A DNA stretch of 7,178 nucleotides from Betaproteobacteria bacterium. GTDB taxonomy: Bacteria; Pseudomonadota; Gammaproteobacteria; Burkholderiales; Usitatibacteraceae. Below, piece after piece: positions 1 to 6,122 of the stretch. The DNA is taken from positions 1-7,178 of the forward strand of contig JAAOZZ010000117.1 in the NCBI GenBank assembly GCA_012274175.1. Reading direction: 5' to 3'. The notes beneath the pieces are model-generated. The model saw only the letters and a list, made by a program, of their open reading frames with translations, was not told the origin of the DNA and did no database searches. Position numbers and translations under genes: made by a program. Within the stretch, counting starts at the first letter, position 1; each line of letters begins with the position of its first letter.

Positions 1-88
1 CAACCTCGTAGCCGGAGTAGCCCAGCACATCGGCAAGGAGGCGCCGGCTCTTCTCGTCGTCTTCCACCACGAGGATGCGGCTGGCCAT
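1..88 (-). CDS. Response regulator receiver domain protein (N-terminus only, runs off left edge)
   Basis: Twenty-nine codons are visible, starting at the ATG whose first base is 88. The peptide opens MASRILVVEDDEKSRRLL and continues ADVLGYSGYEV. This is the first beta strand, acidic pocket (Glu9, Asp10, Asp11) and first helix of a CheY-like receiver domain. The phospho-acceptor aspartate and any output domain lie outside the window, so it could be a single-domain regulator of the CheY/DivK kind or one with an effector domain. It follows the histidine kinase on the same strand and its start lies inside the still-open kinase frame (offset by one base). There is no purine-rich ribosome site just before the ATG, so translation is probably coupled to the kinase. 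By inference it is the phosphotransfer partner of that kinase. Confidence 0.85.
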   Translation of the reverse strand, partial: MASRILVVEDDEKSRRLLADVLGYSGYEV

Positions 89-1922
89 GGGCGGAGGGCG
101 CGGCGGGGCGAGGGAAGCGGGCGGTGAACGTCGCACCGCGCCCCGGCTGGCTTTCCACGGTAAGCGTGCCGCCGTGCAGCTCCACCAGGCGGCGCGAGAG
201 CGCGAGCCCCAGGCCCGTGCCTTCCTGGCGCGCCTCCTCGCCCGAGACGCCCAGCTGGTGGAACGCGGTGAAGATCTTCTCCTGCTCCCCGGGCGCGATG
301 CCGACCCCGGTATCGGTCACGATGACCAGCAGCCAGTCGCCCTCCGCGCGCGCGGTAATGCGCACCGAGCCGCCCGCGGGCGTGAACTTCACCGCGTTGG
401 AGAGCAGGTTCAGCACCACCTGCTTCACCTTGCGCTCGTCGCCGGGCCAGGTGTTCACGTCCTCGAACACGTGGGACTCGAGCTGCAGGCGCTTGCCCAG
501 CGCCCGCTCGCGGATCAGCGTGCAGCAGTTGTGCAGGGCCGCGCGCACGGAGAAGTCGCTCGCGTCGAGCTCCATGCGCCCCGCCTCCACCTTCGACAGG
601 TCGAGGATGTCGCTGATGAGCGAGAGCAGGTGCTGCCCGGAGCCGTAGATGTCGCGCACGTACTCCATCTGCTTCGCGTTCAGGTCGCCGAACATGCGCT
701 CCTTCAGCACATCGGAGAACCCGATGATGGCGTTCAGCGGCGTGCGCAGCTCGTGGGACATGTTGGCGAGGAACTCGCTCTTGTGGCGGTTGGCCATCTC
801 GAGCTGCGCGGTCTTTTCCGCCACCTTGCGCTCGAGGCCCGTGGTGTAGTCCTGGATCTGGTCGGCCATGCGATTCAGCTCGTGGGCGAGCCCCTCGACC
901 TCGTCGCCCGTCGAGATGCTGATGCGGGCGGCGAGGTCGCCTCCCGCGAGCTTCGCCGCACCTCCCCGCAGCTCGAGGATGGGGCGCGCGAGGCGGCGGG
1001 CGAGGAGGTAGCTCGCGGCGAGCGCCGCGAGCACGCCCGCACCCATCACCCAGAGCGTGCGGACGAGGGACTGGTACAGGGGCTCCAGCACCTCGGCGCG
1101 GGGCTGCTCGGCCACGACCAGCCACTGGGTGGAAGGAATGAGCGCCGCCGAAAGCATCATGTCGGTCCCCTCGAGGCCCCGCCCGGGATACATCCCGACC
1201 ACCGGCACGGGGCTGCGGCGCAGCTCGTCGCGCAAGTGCTGCAGCGCTCCGTAGGAGGACAGGTCGGGCCGGCGCAGCACGAGACCCAGGTCGGGATGGG
1301 CGACCAGGTGGTTCTCGCTGTCCACCGCGTACACGTGCCCGCGCCGCCCGATGGTGATCTGGCCCACCACGTCGCCCACGAACTTCAGGTTGAGCTCGGC
1401 CAGGGTCACGTCGCCGTTCTTGCCCGAGTCGCGCACCGCGAGGGTGAGGAACGGCACGGAGCCTTCGCGGAAGAACGCGGGGCTGTAGTAGGCTCCGCGC
1501 TCCCGCGCGCGCAGGAAGTCGTTCGAGCGGCTGAGGTCGCGGCCGCTGGCGATCTCGTCCAGCTCGGAGCGCGAGGCGCGCAGCCGCTCGCGGCCATCGG
1601 CGCTCACGTTGCGCACCTCGGAGATCGCCGGAGCGAACTTCATCGCGCGGTGGTATTCGTCGCGCCGCTCGGACAGCTGCAGCAGGCCGCTCGCCCAGGG
1701 CAAGGCGCTCACCTGCACCACCTGGCGCTCGATCGTGGCCAGGTACTGCTCGATGCGCTCGGCGGCCGCGCGCACTTCCGAGCGCTGCACTTCCGCGGCC
1801 GCCTGCAGGCTTTCGCGATAGGTGAAGGCCATCTCGAACAGGCCCTCGATCACGAGCGCCCCGCCCACCAGCCCCATGAGCACGGCCGCGTACTTGCCGA
1901 ACAGGCTGTACCTCATCGCCAT
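1..1922 (-). CDS. Membrane sensor histidine kinase (Cache-like sensor, HAMP, HisKA, HATPase), 3' end not reached
   Basis: This reads as an inner-membrane two-component kinase. From the ATG at 1922, a first membrane helix covers about residues 10-30 and a periplasmic domain about 32-285. The run GRRGHVYAVDSENHLVAHPD near 192-211 is typical of double-Cache sensors. A second helix spans about 287-307 and HAMP about 308-360, followed by a short predicted coiled coil to 380. HisKA carries the H-box SHELRTPLN with the phospho-acceptor His390. The ATPase domain has the N-box around Asn505/Asn509, the G1 box DTGVGI (537-542) and the G2 box GTGLGL (568-573). The ATPase fold ends near residue 605 with GRGATFTARFP. 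The frame then stays open through low-complexity, Arg/Pro-rich sequence to the left edge, overlapping the regulator gene. Met3 (1916) is an equally possible start; neither has a clear ribosome site. The gene lies 21 bases after the binding-protein stop, so an operon is likely. Its ligand cannot be told from the sequence. Confidence 0.93.
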   Translation of the reverse strand, partial: MAMRYSLFGKYAAVLMGLVGGALVIEGLFEMAFTYRESLQAAAEVQRSEVRAAAERIEQYLATIERQVVQVSALPWASGLLQLSERRDEYHRAMKFAPAISEVRNVSADGRERLRASRSELDEIASGRDLSRSNDFLRARERGAYYSPAFFREGSVPFLTLAVRDSGKNGDVTLAELNLKFVGDVVGQITIGRRGHVYAVDSENHLVAHPDLGLVLRRPDLSSYGALQHLRDELRRSPVPVVGMYPGRGLEGTDMMLSAALIPSTQWLVVAEQPRAEVLEPLYQSLVRTLWVMGAGVLAALAASYLLARRLARPILELRGGAAKLAGGDLAARISISTGDEVEGLAHELNRMADQIQDYTTGLERKVAEKTAQLEMANRHKSEFLANMSHELRTPLNAIIGFSDVLKERMFGDLNAKQMEYVRDIYGSGQHLLSLISDILDLSKVEAGRMELDASDFSVRAALHNCCTLIRERALGKRLQLESHVFEDVNTWPGDERKVKQVVLNLLSNAVKFTPAGGSVRITARAEGDWLLVIVTDTGVGIAPGEQEKIFTAFHQLGVSGEEARQEGTGLGLALSRRLVELHGGTLTVESQPGRGATFTARFPRPAAPSAHGQPHPRGGRRREEPAPPCRCAGLLRLRG

Positions 1923-1943
1923 GGCGGGCGCGGACGCATGGCG

Positions 1944-2942
1944 CTAGGGCTTGCCGTCCGCACCGTAGAAGTCGGTGGCGAGCAGCAGGATCCTGCGCGG
2001 CGGCGGCGGCACGATCCTGCCCCACGTCGCGGTGTTGACCGCGAAGCGGAACGTCTGCGGCCGCTCCACGGGCAGCTCGCCCACGGGGAATCCCTGCAGG
2101 ACGCTCTTGGCCATGTCGACCACGCGCTCCGACGGGTCCTCGAACGATGGCGAGTACGACATGAGGCCTCCCAGGCGCACGAAGTTCTCGGAGCCGAAGA
2201 TGGCGGGCTTGCCGGTGGCCCCGAGCAGGGCCACCACCTCGCGCGCGAAGCGGAAGGTCGCGGTCCCCTGGGGCACGATCCAGGCGTCGACCGACGCCGC
2301 GGCGGGCTGCGCGAGCGCGCGCTCGAGCTCGAGCGCGTCCTCGAAGTGCACGCGCTCGATCCCGATGGCGAGCGGCCCGCGCGCGGCGTCGGCCAGCATG
2401 CGAAAGGAGGTCGACGTGAAGAGCCAGCGGTCGCCCACGACGCCCACCCGGCGGATGGCGGGGAAGGCGCGCTTCAGGAGCTCGAGCTGCTTGGGCTCGA
2501 TGGGCACGTGGAAGGTGAAGCCGGAGACGTTGCCGCGCGGCCTCGCCTCGTCGGAGACCAGGCTCGACTGGATCGGATCGGCCATCGTGACGAAAAGGAT
2601 GGGGATCGTTTCCGTGACCTCCCGCAGCCCGTACACCATCTCGCTCGTGGGCGAGATGATGAGCGCCGGGTGCTCGCGCACCATGCGCCGCGCCGCATCC
2701 GCGATAGCCTCGTGAGAAAGGATGTCCACCTCGCGGATCGTGACTTCCGCGCCCGTCTCGAGCGCGAGCCGGCGCGCGAAGCCCGCCACCGGCATCGGAC
2801 CCGGTGGCCGTGGGCTCACGACGATCACCCGCTTGCGCGCCGAAGCGCTGCCCGCCGTGTCCTGGACGCAGCCGGCGGCGACCGCGCAGGCCAGGGCAAG
2901 AGCCAGGCCGCGCGCCACGATGTTTCGCAGGCAGATTCCCAT
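1944..2942 (-). CDS. ABC-type substrate-binding lipoprotein (PF04392-like)
   Basis: A 332-residue periplasmic binding protein, predicted to be lipid-anchored. The chosen start (ATG at 2942) gives a textbook lipoprotein signal: basic residues (Arg6, Arg11), a hydrophobic stretch, then the lipobox AAGC with the modified Cys25. A longer in-frame start at 3017 would bury this signal behind 25 unrelated residues. Family marks of the ABC_sub_bind group are present: IPILFVTMADPI (113-124), SLVSDEARPRGNVSGFT (127-143, matching the usual DPV..GLV...ARPGGNVTG pattern), KQLELLKRAFP (151-161), the hinge-side segment around FGSENFVRLGGLMSY (249-263), and a C-terminal LPVERPQTFRFAVN..T (290-305). Members bind small molecules such as amino acids or aromatics for ABC importers, but no permease or ATPase gene adjoins this one. 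Instead a histidine kinase follows after 21 bases, so a role as ligand-presenting partner of that kinase is likely (inference). The ligand is unknown. Confidence 0.9.
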   Translation of the reverse strand: MGICLRNIVARGLALALACAVAAGCVQDTAGSASARKRVIVVSPRPPGPMPVAGFARRLALETGAEVTIREVDILSHEAIADAARRMVREHPALIISPTSEMVYGLREVTETIPILFVTMADPIQSSLVSDEARPRGNVSGFTFHVPIEPKQLELLKRAFPAIRRVGVVGDRWLFTSTSFRMLADAARGPLAIGIERVHFEDALELERALAQPAAASVDAWIVPQGTATFRFAREVVALLGATGKPAIFGSENFVRLGGLMSYSPSFEDPSERVVDMAKSVLQGFPVGELPVERPQTFRFAVNTATWGRIVPPPPRRILLLATDFYGADGKP

Positions 2943-2980
2943 GTCGTCGGCCGGCCTCGCGCCCCGGAGGTGCAAGTTTG

Positions 2981-3009
2981 TCACGGGGCCCGGGCCGATG
3001 CACCCGTGA
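2981..3009. promoter_or_regulatory. Inverted repeat, candidate operator in divergent intergenic region
   Basis: TCACGGG (2981-2987) and its exact reverse complement CCCGTGA (3003-3009) are separated by 15 bases. Their centres are therefore 22 bases apart, about two helical turns, which suits a dimeric regulator binding one face. A shorter 10-base palindrome, GGCCCGGGCC (2987-2996), sits inside with a different centre. The site lies between the divergent binding-protein and acyltransferase genes, 39 bases upstream of the binding-protein start. High GC makes chance dyads common, and no regulator family is recognised. Confidence 0.35.
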
Positions 3010-3010
3010 T

Positions 3011-3032
3011 TCCCCACCCCGGCGGGTGGGGA
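3011..3032. repeat. Perfect GC-rich hairpin (9-bp stem, 4-base loop)
   Basis: TCCCCACCC (3011-3019) pairs perfectly with GGGTGGGGA (3024-3032) around the loop CGGC. It has no T-run on either strand and lies upstream of both divergent genes, so it is not a standard intrinsic terminator. It could be an operator, a cruciform-prone element, or the 5' leader structure of either transcript. It lies 31 bases before the acyltransferase start and 68 bases before the binding-protein start. Confidence 0.4.
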
Positions 3033-3063
3033 CGAATCCGCTGTCGCGTCCTATGCTGGATCC

Positions 3064-3798
3064 ATGCCAGAACCTGTCCCCCCGCAGGCCCGGTTCGATC
3101 CCGACGGCCGCGCCGGCGGAGCATCCGGATTCACGCTGCGTCGCGTCTCCACCCGCGAGGATTGGTCCGTCGTCCGGGCGCTGCGATTTGCCGCGCTCGC
3201 GAGCCGGGGCGACGTCGGCGCCCGCCCCGAAGCGGGCTATGCGGACGCGCACGATGCCGCGCCCAACACGATCACCTACCTGCTGGAACGCAACAGCGCC
3301 CCCGTGGCCTCCACACGATCGAGCCTGCGCAGTCCCGCGCGCGCCGCGACGCTACCCGCCATGGACGCCTTCGCCGAGGCGATGCGCTCGGCGCTCGAGC
3401 CCGAAGCCACCGTGGTCGAGGCGAGCCTCACGGTCGTGCATCCGTCGGCGAGCGTCGATGCGAACGTGGCACTCTTCCACCTCTTCAAGTCCCACATGCT
3501 CGCGTGCGCGGCCGAGCGCGCCGACTGGCTCGTGACCGCGGTGCGGGAAACGCAGATGGGCTACTACCGGCGCATGTTCAACATGGAGATCCTCACGGGA
3601 GCGGAGGCCGTGCCGGGCATGGCGTACCCGCGCGTGCTCATGGGGCTGCGCTATCGCGAGCAGGCCGCGCTGCTCTTCCGGCGCTTCCCCGCGCTCGCCG
3701 TGAGCGACGCCGACGAGCGCCGCTTCGTCGCGACCGGGGAGATCTCCTTCCAGCCCGGGCGGGCTCAGAACCCGATCGCGCAACCGTCCTTGCGGTGA
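3064..3798 (+). CDS. GNAT-fold acyltransferase, N-acyl amino acid synthase (FeeM)-like
   Basis: A 244-residue soluble protein with no signal peptide or membrane helix. The order of elements fits the GNAT-related group that includes FeeM-type N-acyl amino acid synthases and autoinducer synthases. There is an N-terminal helix near DWSVVRALRF (33-42), then TITYLLERNSAPVASTRSSL (69-88), which resembles the strand pair carrying substrate-side arginine. Next come VEASLTVVHPS (118-128), the usual central strand with a conserved Glu, a long helix FHLFKSHMLACAAERADW (138-155), and a late RETQMGYYRRMFNMEIL (161-177) of the Y-x-x-x-x-F type. FeeM-like enzymes join a fatty acyl group from acyl-ACP to an amino acid; that activity is inferred from family resemblance. 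The fold call is firmer than the substrate. A TATGCT hexamer 7 bases before the ATG hints at a leaderless message, but no good -35 box is seen. The gene is divergent from the binding protein, and its last 34 bases overlap the convergent gamma-glutamyltransferase gene. Confidence 0.6.
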   Translation: MPEPVPPQARFDPDGRAGGASGFTLRRVSTREDWSVVRALRFAALASRGDVGARPEAGYADAHDAAPNTITYLLERNSAPVASTRSSLRSPARAATLPAMDAFAEAMRSALEPEATVVEASLTVVHPSASVDANVALFHLFKSHMLACAAERADWLVTAVRETQMGYYRRMFNMEILTGAEAVPGMAYPRVLMGLRYREQAALLFRRFPALAVSDADERRFVATGEISFQPGRAQNPIAQPSLR

Positions 3799-5348
3799 TC
3801 CGACGCGGCGCAGTAGCCGTCGTCGAGGCGATGGATGAGCTGCGCGCCGCCGAACCCGAACTGGGGCCGGTCGGAGGGCACGATGCGGTGGCCGCGCCGG
3901 GCGAGCTCCTCCTTCACGCTGCCCGGCACCTGGTCCTCGACGCTCACGCTGAAGTCGGTGTTCACGATCCAGCGCGCGCCGTCGGAGCATGCCTGCGGAT
4001 TCTGCTTGTGGTCGACCAGGCGCACGATCATCTGCACGTGCCCCTGGGGCTGCATGTTGCCGCCCATCACGCCGAAGCTCATGACGGGCTCGCCGTCGCG
4101 CGTGAGGAACCCCGGGATGATGGTCTGGAACGGGCGCTTGCGCGGCCCCACCTGGTTCGCGTGCCCCGGCTCGAGGGTGAAGCCCGTGCCGCGGTTCTGC
4201 AGGCTGATTCCCGTGCCGGGCACGACGACCCCGGAGCCGAATCCCATGTAGTTGGACTGGATGAAGGAGAGCATCATGCCGCGCTCGTCGGCCGCCGTGA
4301 GGTACACCGTGCCGCCGCCCTTCGGGATGCCCGCGGCGTGCTCCTGCGCGCGCTTCATGTCGATCGCTTTCGCGCGCTCGGCGAGGTAGCCGTCGTCGAG
4401 CATCTGGGCCGGCGTCACCTGCATCGCACCGGGATCGGCCACGTTGCGCCACGTGTCCGCGAGTGCCAGCTTCATCGCCTCGATCTGCAGGTGCAGGCAG
4501 TCGGCGGAATCGGGAGGCAATGACGCGACGTCATGGTGGCGCAGGATCCCGAGGGCCACGAGCGCCGCGATCCCCTGCCCGTTGGGCGGCATCTCGTGCA
4601 ACCGGTAGCCCCGGTACTCGACCGAGATCGGATCGACCCAGTCGCAGCGGTGCTCCGCGAGGTCACGCTCGCCCATCGCGCCCTCGTCGGAGCGGCTGGC
4701 GAGGGCGATGCGCTCGGCGAGCGCCCCGCGGTAGAAGCTCTCGCCCTTCGTGGCGGCGATGTCCTCGAGGGTCTCGGCCTGCTGCGGGCAGTAGAAGCGC
4801 TCGCCGGCGAAGGGCGCGCGGTCCTTGGGCAGGAAGGTCCAGCAGAATTCGGAGAACGCCTTGAAGGTGGGCGCCTGGCGCGCCCAGCTCATCGCGGTGA
4901 TGGGCGAGACCATGAAGCTTTCGCGGGCGTAGCGGATCGCCGGCTCGAAGAGCGCCTCGAATGGGAGCTTGCCGTAGCGCTTCGACAGCGCCACCCACGC
5001 CGAGACGCATCCGGGCACGGTGACCGCATCCCAGCCCAGCACCGGCATCGACTTGCCGCCGGCGAAGCGCTCGGGCGTCCATCCCGCGGGCGAGCGCCCC
5101 GAGGCGTTCAGGCCCACCAGCCGCTGGCCGTCCCAGAGGATGGCGAAGGCGTCGGAGCCGATGCCGTTGGACGTGGGCTCGACCACGGTGAGGGTAATCG
5201 CCGCGGCGAGCCCGGCGTCCACGGCGTTGCCGCCGCGGGCGAGCATGGCGAGCCCCGCCTGGGCCGCGAGCGGCTGCGAGGTGGCCACCACGTTCTTCGC
5301 GAGAACGGGCATGCGCTGCGACGGGTAGGGGAAGTCCCAGGAGAACAT
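3765..5348 (-). CDS. Gamma-glutamyltransferase family protein (YwrD-like, cytosolic)
   Basis: An Ntn-hydrolase precursor of 527 residues that should cut itself into large and small subunits. The catalytic residue is Thr347 in KGGGTVYLTAADERG (343-357), lining up with the Thr that becomes the small-subunit N-terminus in E. coli Ggt; cleavage would fall after Gly346. Other family marks are GNAVDAGLAAAITLTVVEPTSNGIG (starting 40), SGRSP with Arg85 as the likely gamma-glutamyl carboxylate binder, VPGCVSAW (111-118), IQSNYMGFGSGVVVPGTG (363-380) and SFGVMGGNMQPQGHVQ (424-439). The GGNMQPQ form in place of GSPGG is typical of the YwrD-like branch. No signal peptide is present, so it probably acts in the cytoplasm, unlike classical periplasmic Ggt. 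It could use glutathione or other gamma-glutamyl amides, or be an acylase relative; substrate is unproven. The start at 5348 matches the family N-terminus (DFPYPSQRMPVLAKNVVATS); a longer start at 5408 would add 20 unlike residues. Confidence 0.93.
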   Translation of the reverse strand: MFSWDFPYPSQRMPVLAKNVVATSQPLAAQAGLAMLARGGNAVDAGLAAAITLTVVEPTSNGIGSDAFAILWDGQRLVGLNASGRSPAGWTPERFAGGKSMPVLGWDAVTVPGCVSAWVALSKRYGKLPFEALFEPAIRYARESFMVSPITAMSWARQAPTFKAFSEFCWTFLPKDRAPFAGERFYCPQQAETLEDIAATKGESFYRGALAERIALASRSDEGAMGERDLAEHRCDWVDPISVEYRGYRLHEMPPNGQGIAALVALGILRHHDVASLPPDSADCLHLQIEAMKLALADTWRNVADPGAMQVTPAQMLDDGYLAERAKAIDMKRAQEHAAGIPKGGGTVYLTAADERGMMLSFIQSNYMGFGSGVVVPGTGISLQNRGTGFTLEPGHANQVGPRKRPFQTIIPGFLTRDGEPVMSFGVMGGNMQPQGHVQMIVRLVDHKQNPQACSDGARWIVNTDFSVSVEDQVPGSVKEELARRGHRIVPSDRPQFGFGGAQLIHRLDDGYCAASDHRKDGCAIGF

Positions 5349-5399
5349 CGATCGGCCGCGGCTCGGGGGCCGCTCGTCGGGTGGAAGGGTCAGGGCCAA

Positions 5400-5408
5400 T
5401 GGTAGCAT
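5400..5408 (+). promoter_or_regulatory. Candidate extended -10 element for the haloacid dehalogenase
   Basis: TGG followed by TAGCAT (5403-5408) matches the extended -10 pattern TGn-TAnnAT. A start about 7 bases downstream would leave a roughly 14-base leader containing the ribosome site. The best -35 match (GTGGAA, 5381-5386, 16-base spacing) is poor. The reverse strand of the same bases reads TGC-TACCAT, so a minus-strand promoter for the gamma-glutamyltransferase is equally conceivable. Confidence 0.25.
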
Positions 5409-5417
5409 CGGAAAAAA

Positions 5418-5423
5418 AGGGGG
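5418..5423 (+). promoter_or_regulatory. Ribosome binding site that fixes the dehalogenase start
   Basis: AGGGGG at the end of an A7G5 run lies 5 bases before the ATG at 5429. It can pair with the 16S rRNA anti-Shine-Dalgarno using a G-U pair. It supports the start at 5429 over the in-frame ATGs at 5381 and 5399, which would put non-family residues before the first beta strand. Confidence 0.6.
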
Positions 5424-5428
5424 ACCCC

Positions 5429-6103
5429 ATGACCCGCGAGATCCCGGCGCTCGTGTTCGATGCCTACGGCACGCTCTTCGACGTGCATTCCGTCACGCGC
5501 CTGGCCGAATCGCTCTTCCCCGGCAAGGGCGCGGCGATTTCGGCGGCGTGGCGCACGAAGCAGCTCGAGTACACGTGGCTGCGAACGATCATGGGAAGCT
5601 ACGAGGATTTCGCCCGCGTGACGCGCTCGGCGCTCGAATGGACGCTCGAATCCCTCGCCGTGGACGCCGGCGAGGACGCCCATCGCGCGCTCCTCGAGGA
5701 GTACCGGCGCCTCGCGCCCTTCCCCGAGGTGCCCGCGATGCTCGAGCGCCTCGCGGGCGGGCGGGCGCTCGCGATCCTGTCCAACGGGCACCCCGAGATG
5801 CTCGACGCCGTGGTGGACCACGCGGGGCTGCGGCCCCATTTCCGCGGCGGCGTGCTGAGCGTGCACCCGGCGCGCCGCTTCAAGCCCGACCCGGCCGTCT
5901 ACCGCATCGCAGAGGAGGCGCTGGGCGTGCCGCGCGCGCTCATGGGATTCGTCTCGTCCAACGGCTGGGATGCGGCGGGAGCCAAGGCATTCGGCTTCCG
6001 CGCATTCTGGGTGAACCGCTCCGGGGCGAGCGTCGAGCGGCTGGGGGTGCGCCCGGACGCGATCGTGAAGGACCTGGGCGAGCTGGAGTCCCTGCTCGCC
6101 TGA
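5429..6103 (+). CDS. Haloacid dehalogenase, type II (L-2-haloacid dehalogenase family)
   Basis: A 224-residue cytosolic HAD-superfamily hydrolase of the usual length for the type II group, which converts L-2-haloacids to D-2-hydroxyacids with release of halide. Motif I is VFDAYGTLFD with the nucleophile Asp11 and Thr15. The cap carries WRTKQLEYTWLR (41-52) with Arg42, matching the halide/carboxylate arginine of Pseudomonas L-DEX, and Phe61. Motif II is LSNGHP (117-122) with Ser118 and Asn119. Motif III is RFKPDPAVY with Lys152 and Tyr158. The final set SSNGWDAAGA (176-185) keeps Ser176, Asn178, Trp180 and Asp181. Every catalytic position I can map from the characterised enzyme is kept, so real dehalogenase activity is plausible, though relatives may act on other substrates. 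It is divergent from the gamma-glutamyltransferase (80-base gap) and its stop is 19 bases from the convergent permease stop, with no terminator hairpin seen between. Confidence 0.93.
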   Translation: MTREIPALVFDAYGTLFDVHSVTRLAESLFPGKGAAISAAWRTKQLEYTWLRTIMGSYEDFARVTRSALEWTLESLAVDAGEDAHRALLEEYRRLAPFPEVPAMLERLAGGRALAILSNGHPEMLDAVVDHAGLRPHFRGGVLSVHPARRFKPDPAVYRIAEEALGVPRALMGFVSSNGWDAAGAKAFGFRAFWVNRSGASVERLGVRPDAIVKDLGELESLLA

Positions 6104-6122
6104 AGCCGGCGGTTCGTCGCCC

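Noticed and set aside
2960..2985. Sigma-54 promoter suggested by TTGCA on the minus strand upstream of the binding protein
   Set aside because: The required GG is absent at the correct distance from the GC, so the -24 element is missing.
2943..3017. Longer N-terminus for the binding protein from an ATG at 3017
   Set aside because: It would place 25 residues ahead of a clear lipoprotein signal and put the start inside the hairpin.
3352..4452. Long minus-strand open frame overlapping the acyltransferase and the gamma-glutamyltransferase
   Set aside because: It is an alternative frame of the gamma-glutamyltransferase gene that continues antisense to the acyltransferase. Arg/Ala/His-rich composition and no family motif.
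75..4523. A stop-free plus-strand frame of more than 1,480 codons antisense to the kinase, binding protein and part of the gamma-glutamyltransferase
   Set aside because: Its product is low-complexity, rich in Arg, Ala, His and Gly with no domain. Recognisable genes occupy the same DNA in other frames, and strong G/C third-position bias removes stops from one antisense frame.
4533..5405. Plus-strand open frame antisense to the gamma-glutamyltransferase
   Set aside because: Composition is typical of a GC-rich shadow frame, and the opposite strand carries a complete, well-conserved enzyme.
5349..5408. Longer N-terminus for the gamma-glutamyltransferase from an ATG at 5408
   Set aside because: The extra 20 residues are proline/arginine-rich and unlike the family, whose N-terminus fits the start at 5348; no ribosome site precedes 5408.
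6104..6122. Bidirectional terminator between the convergent dehalogenase and permease genes
   Set aside because: The 19 bases contain no stable inverted repeat and no T-run on either strand.
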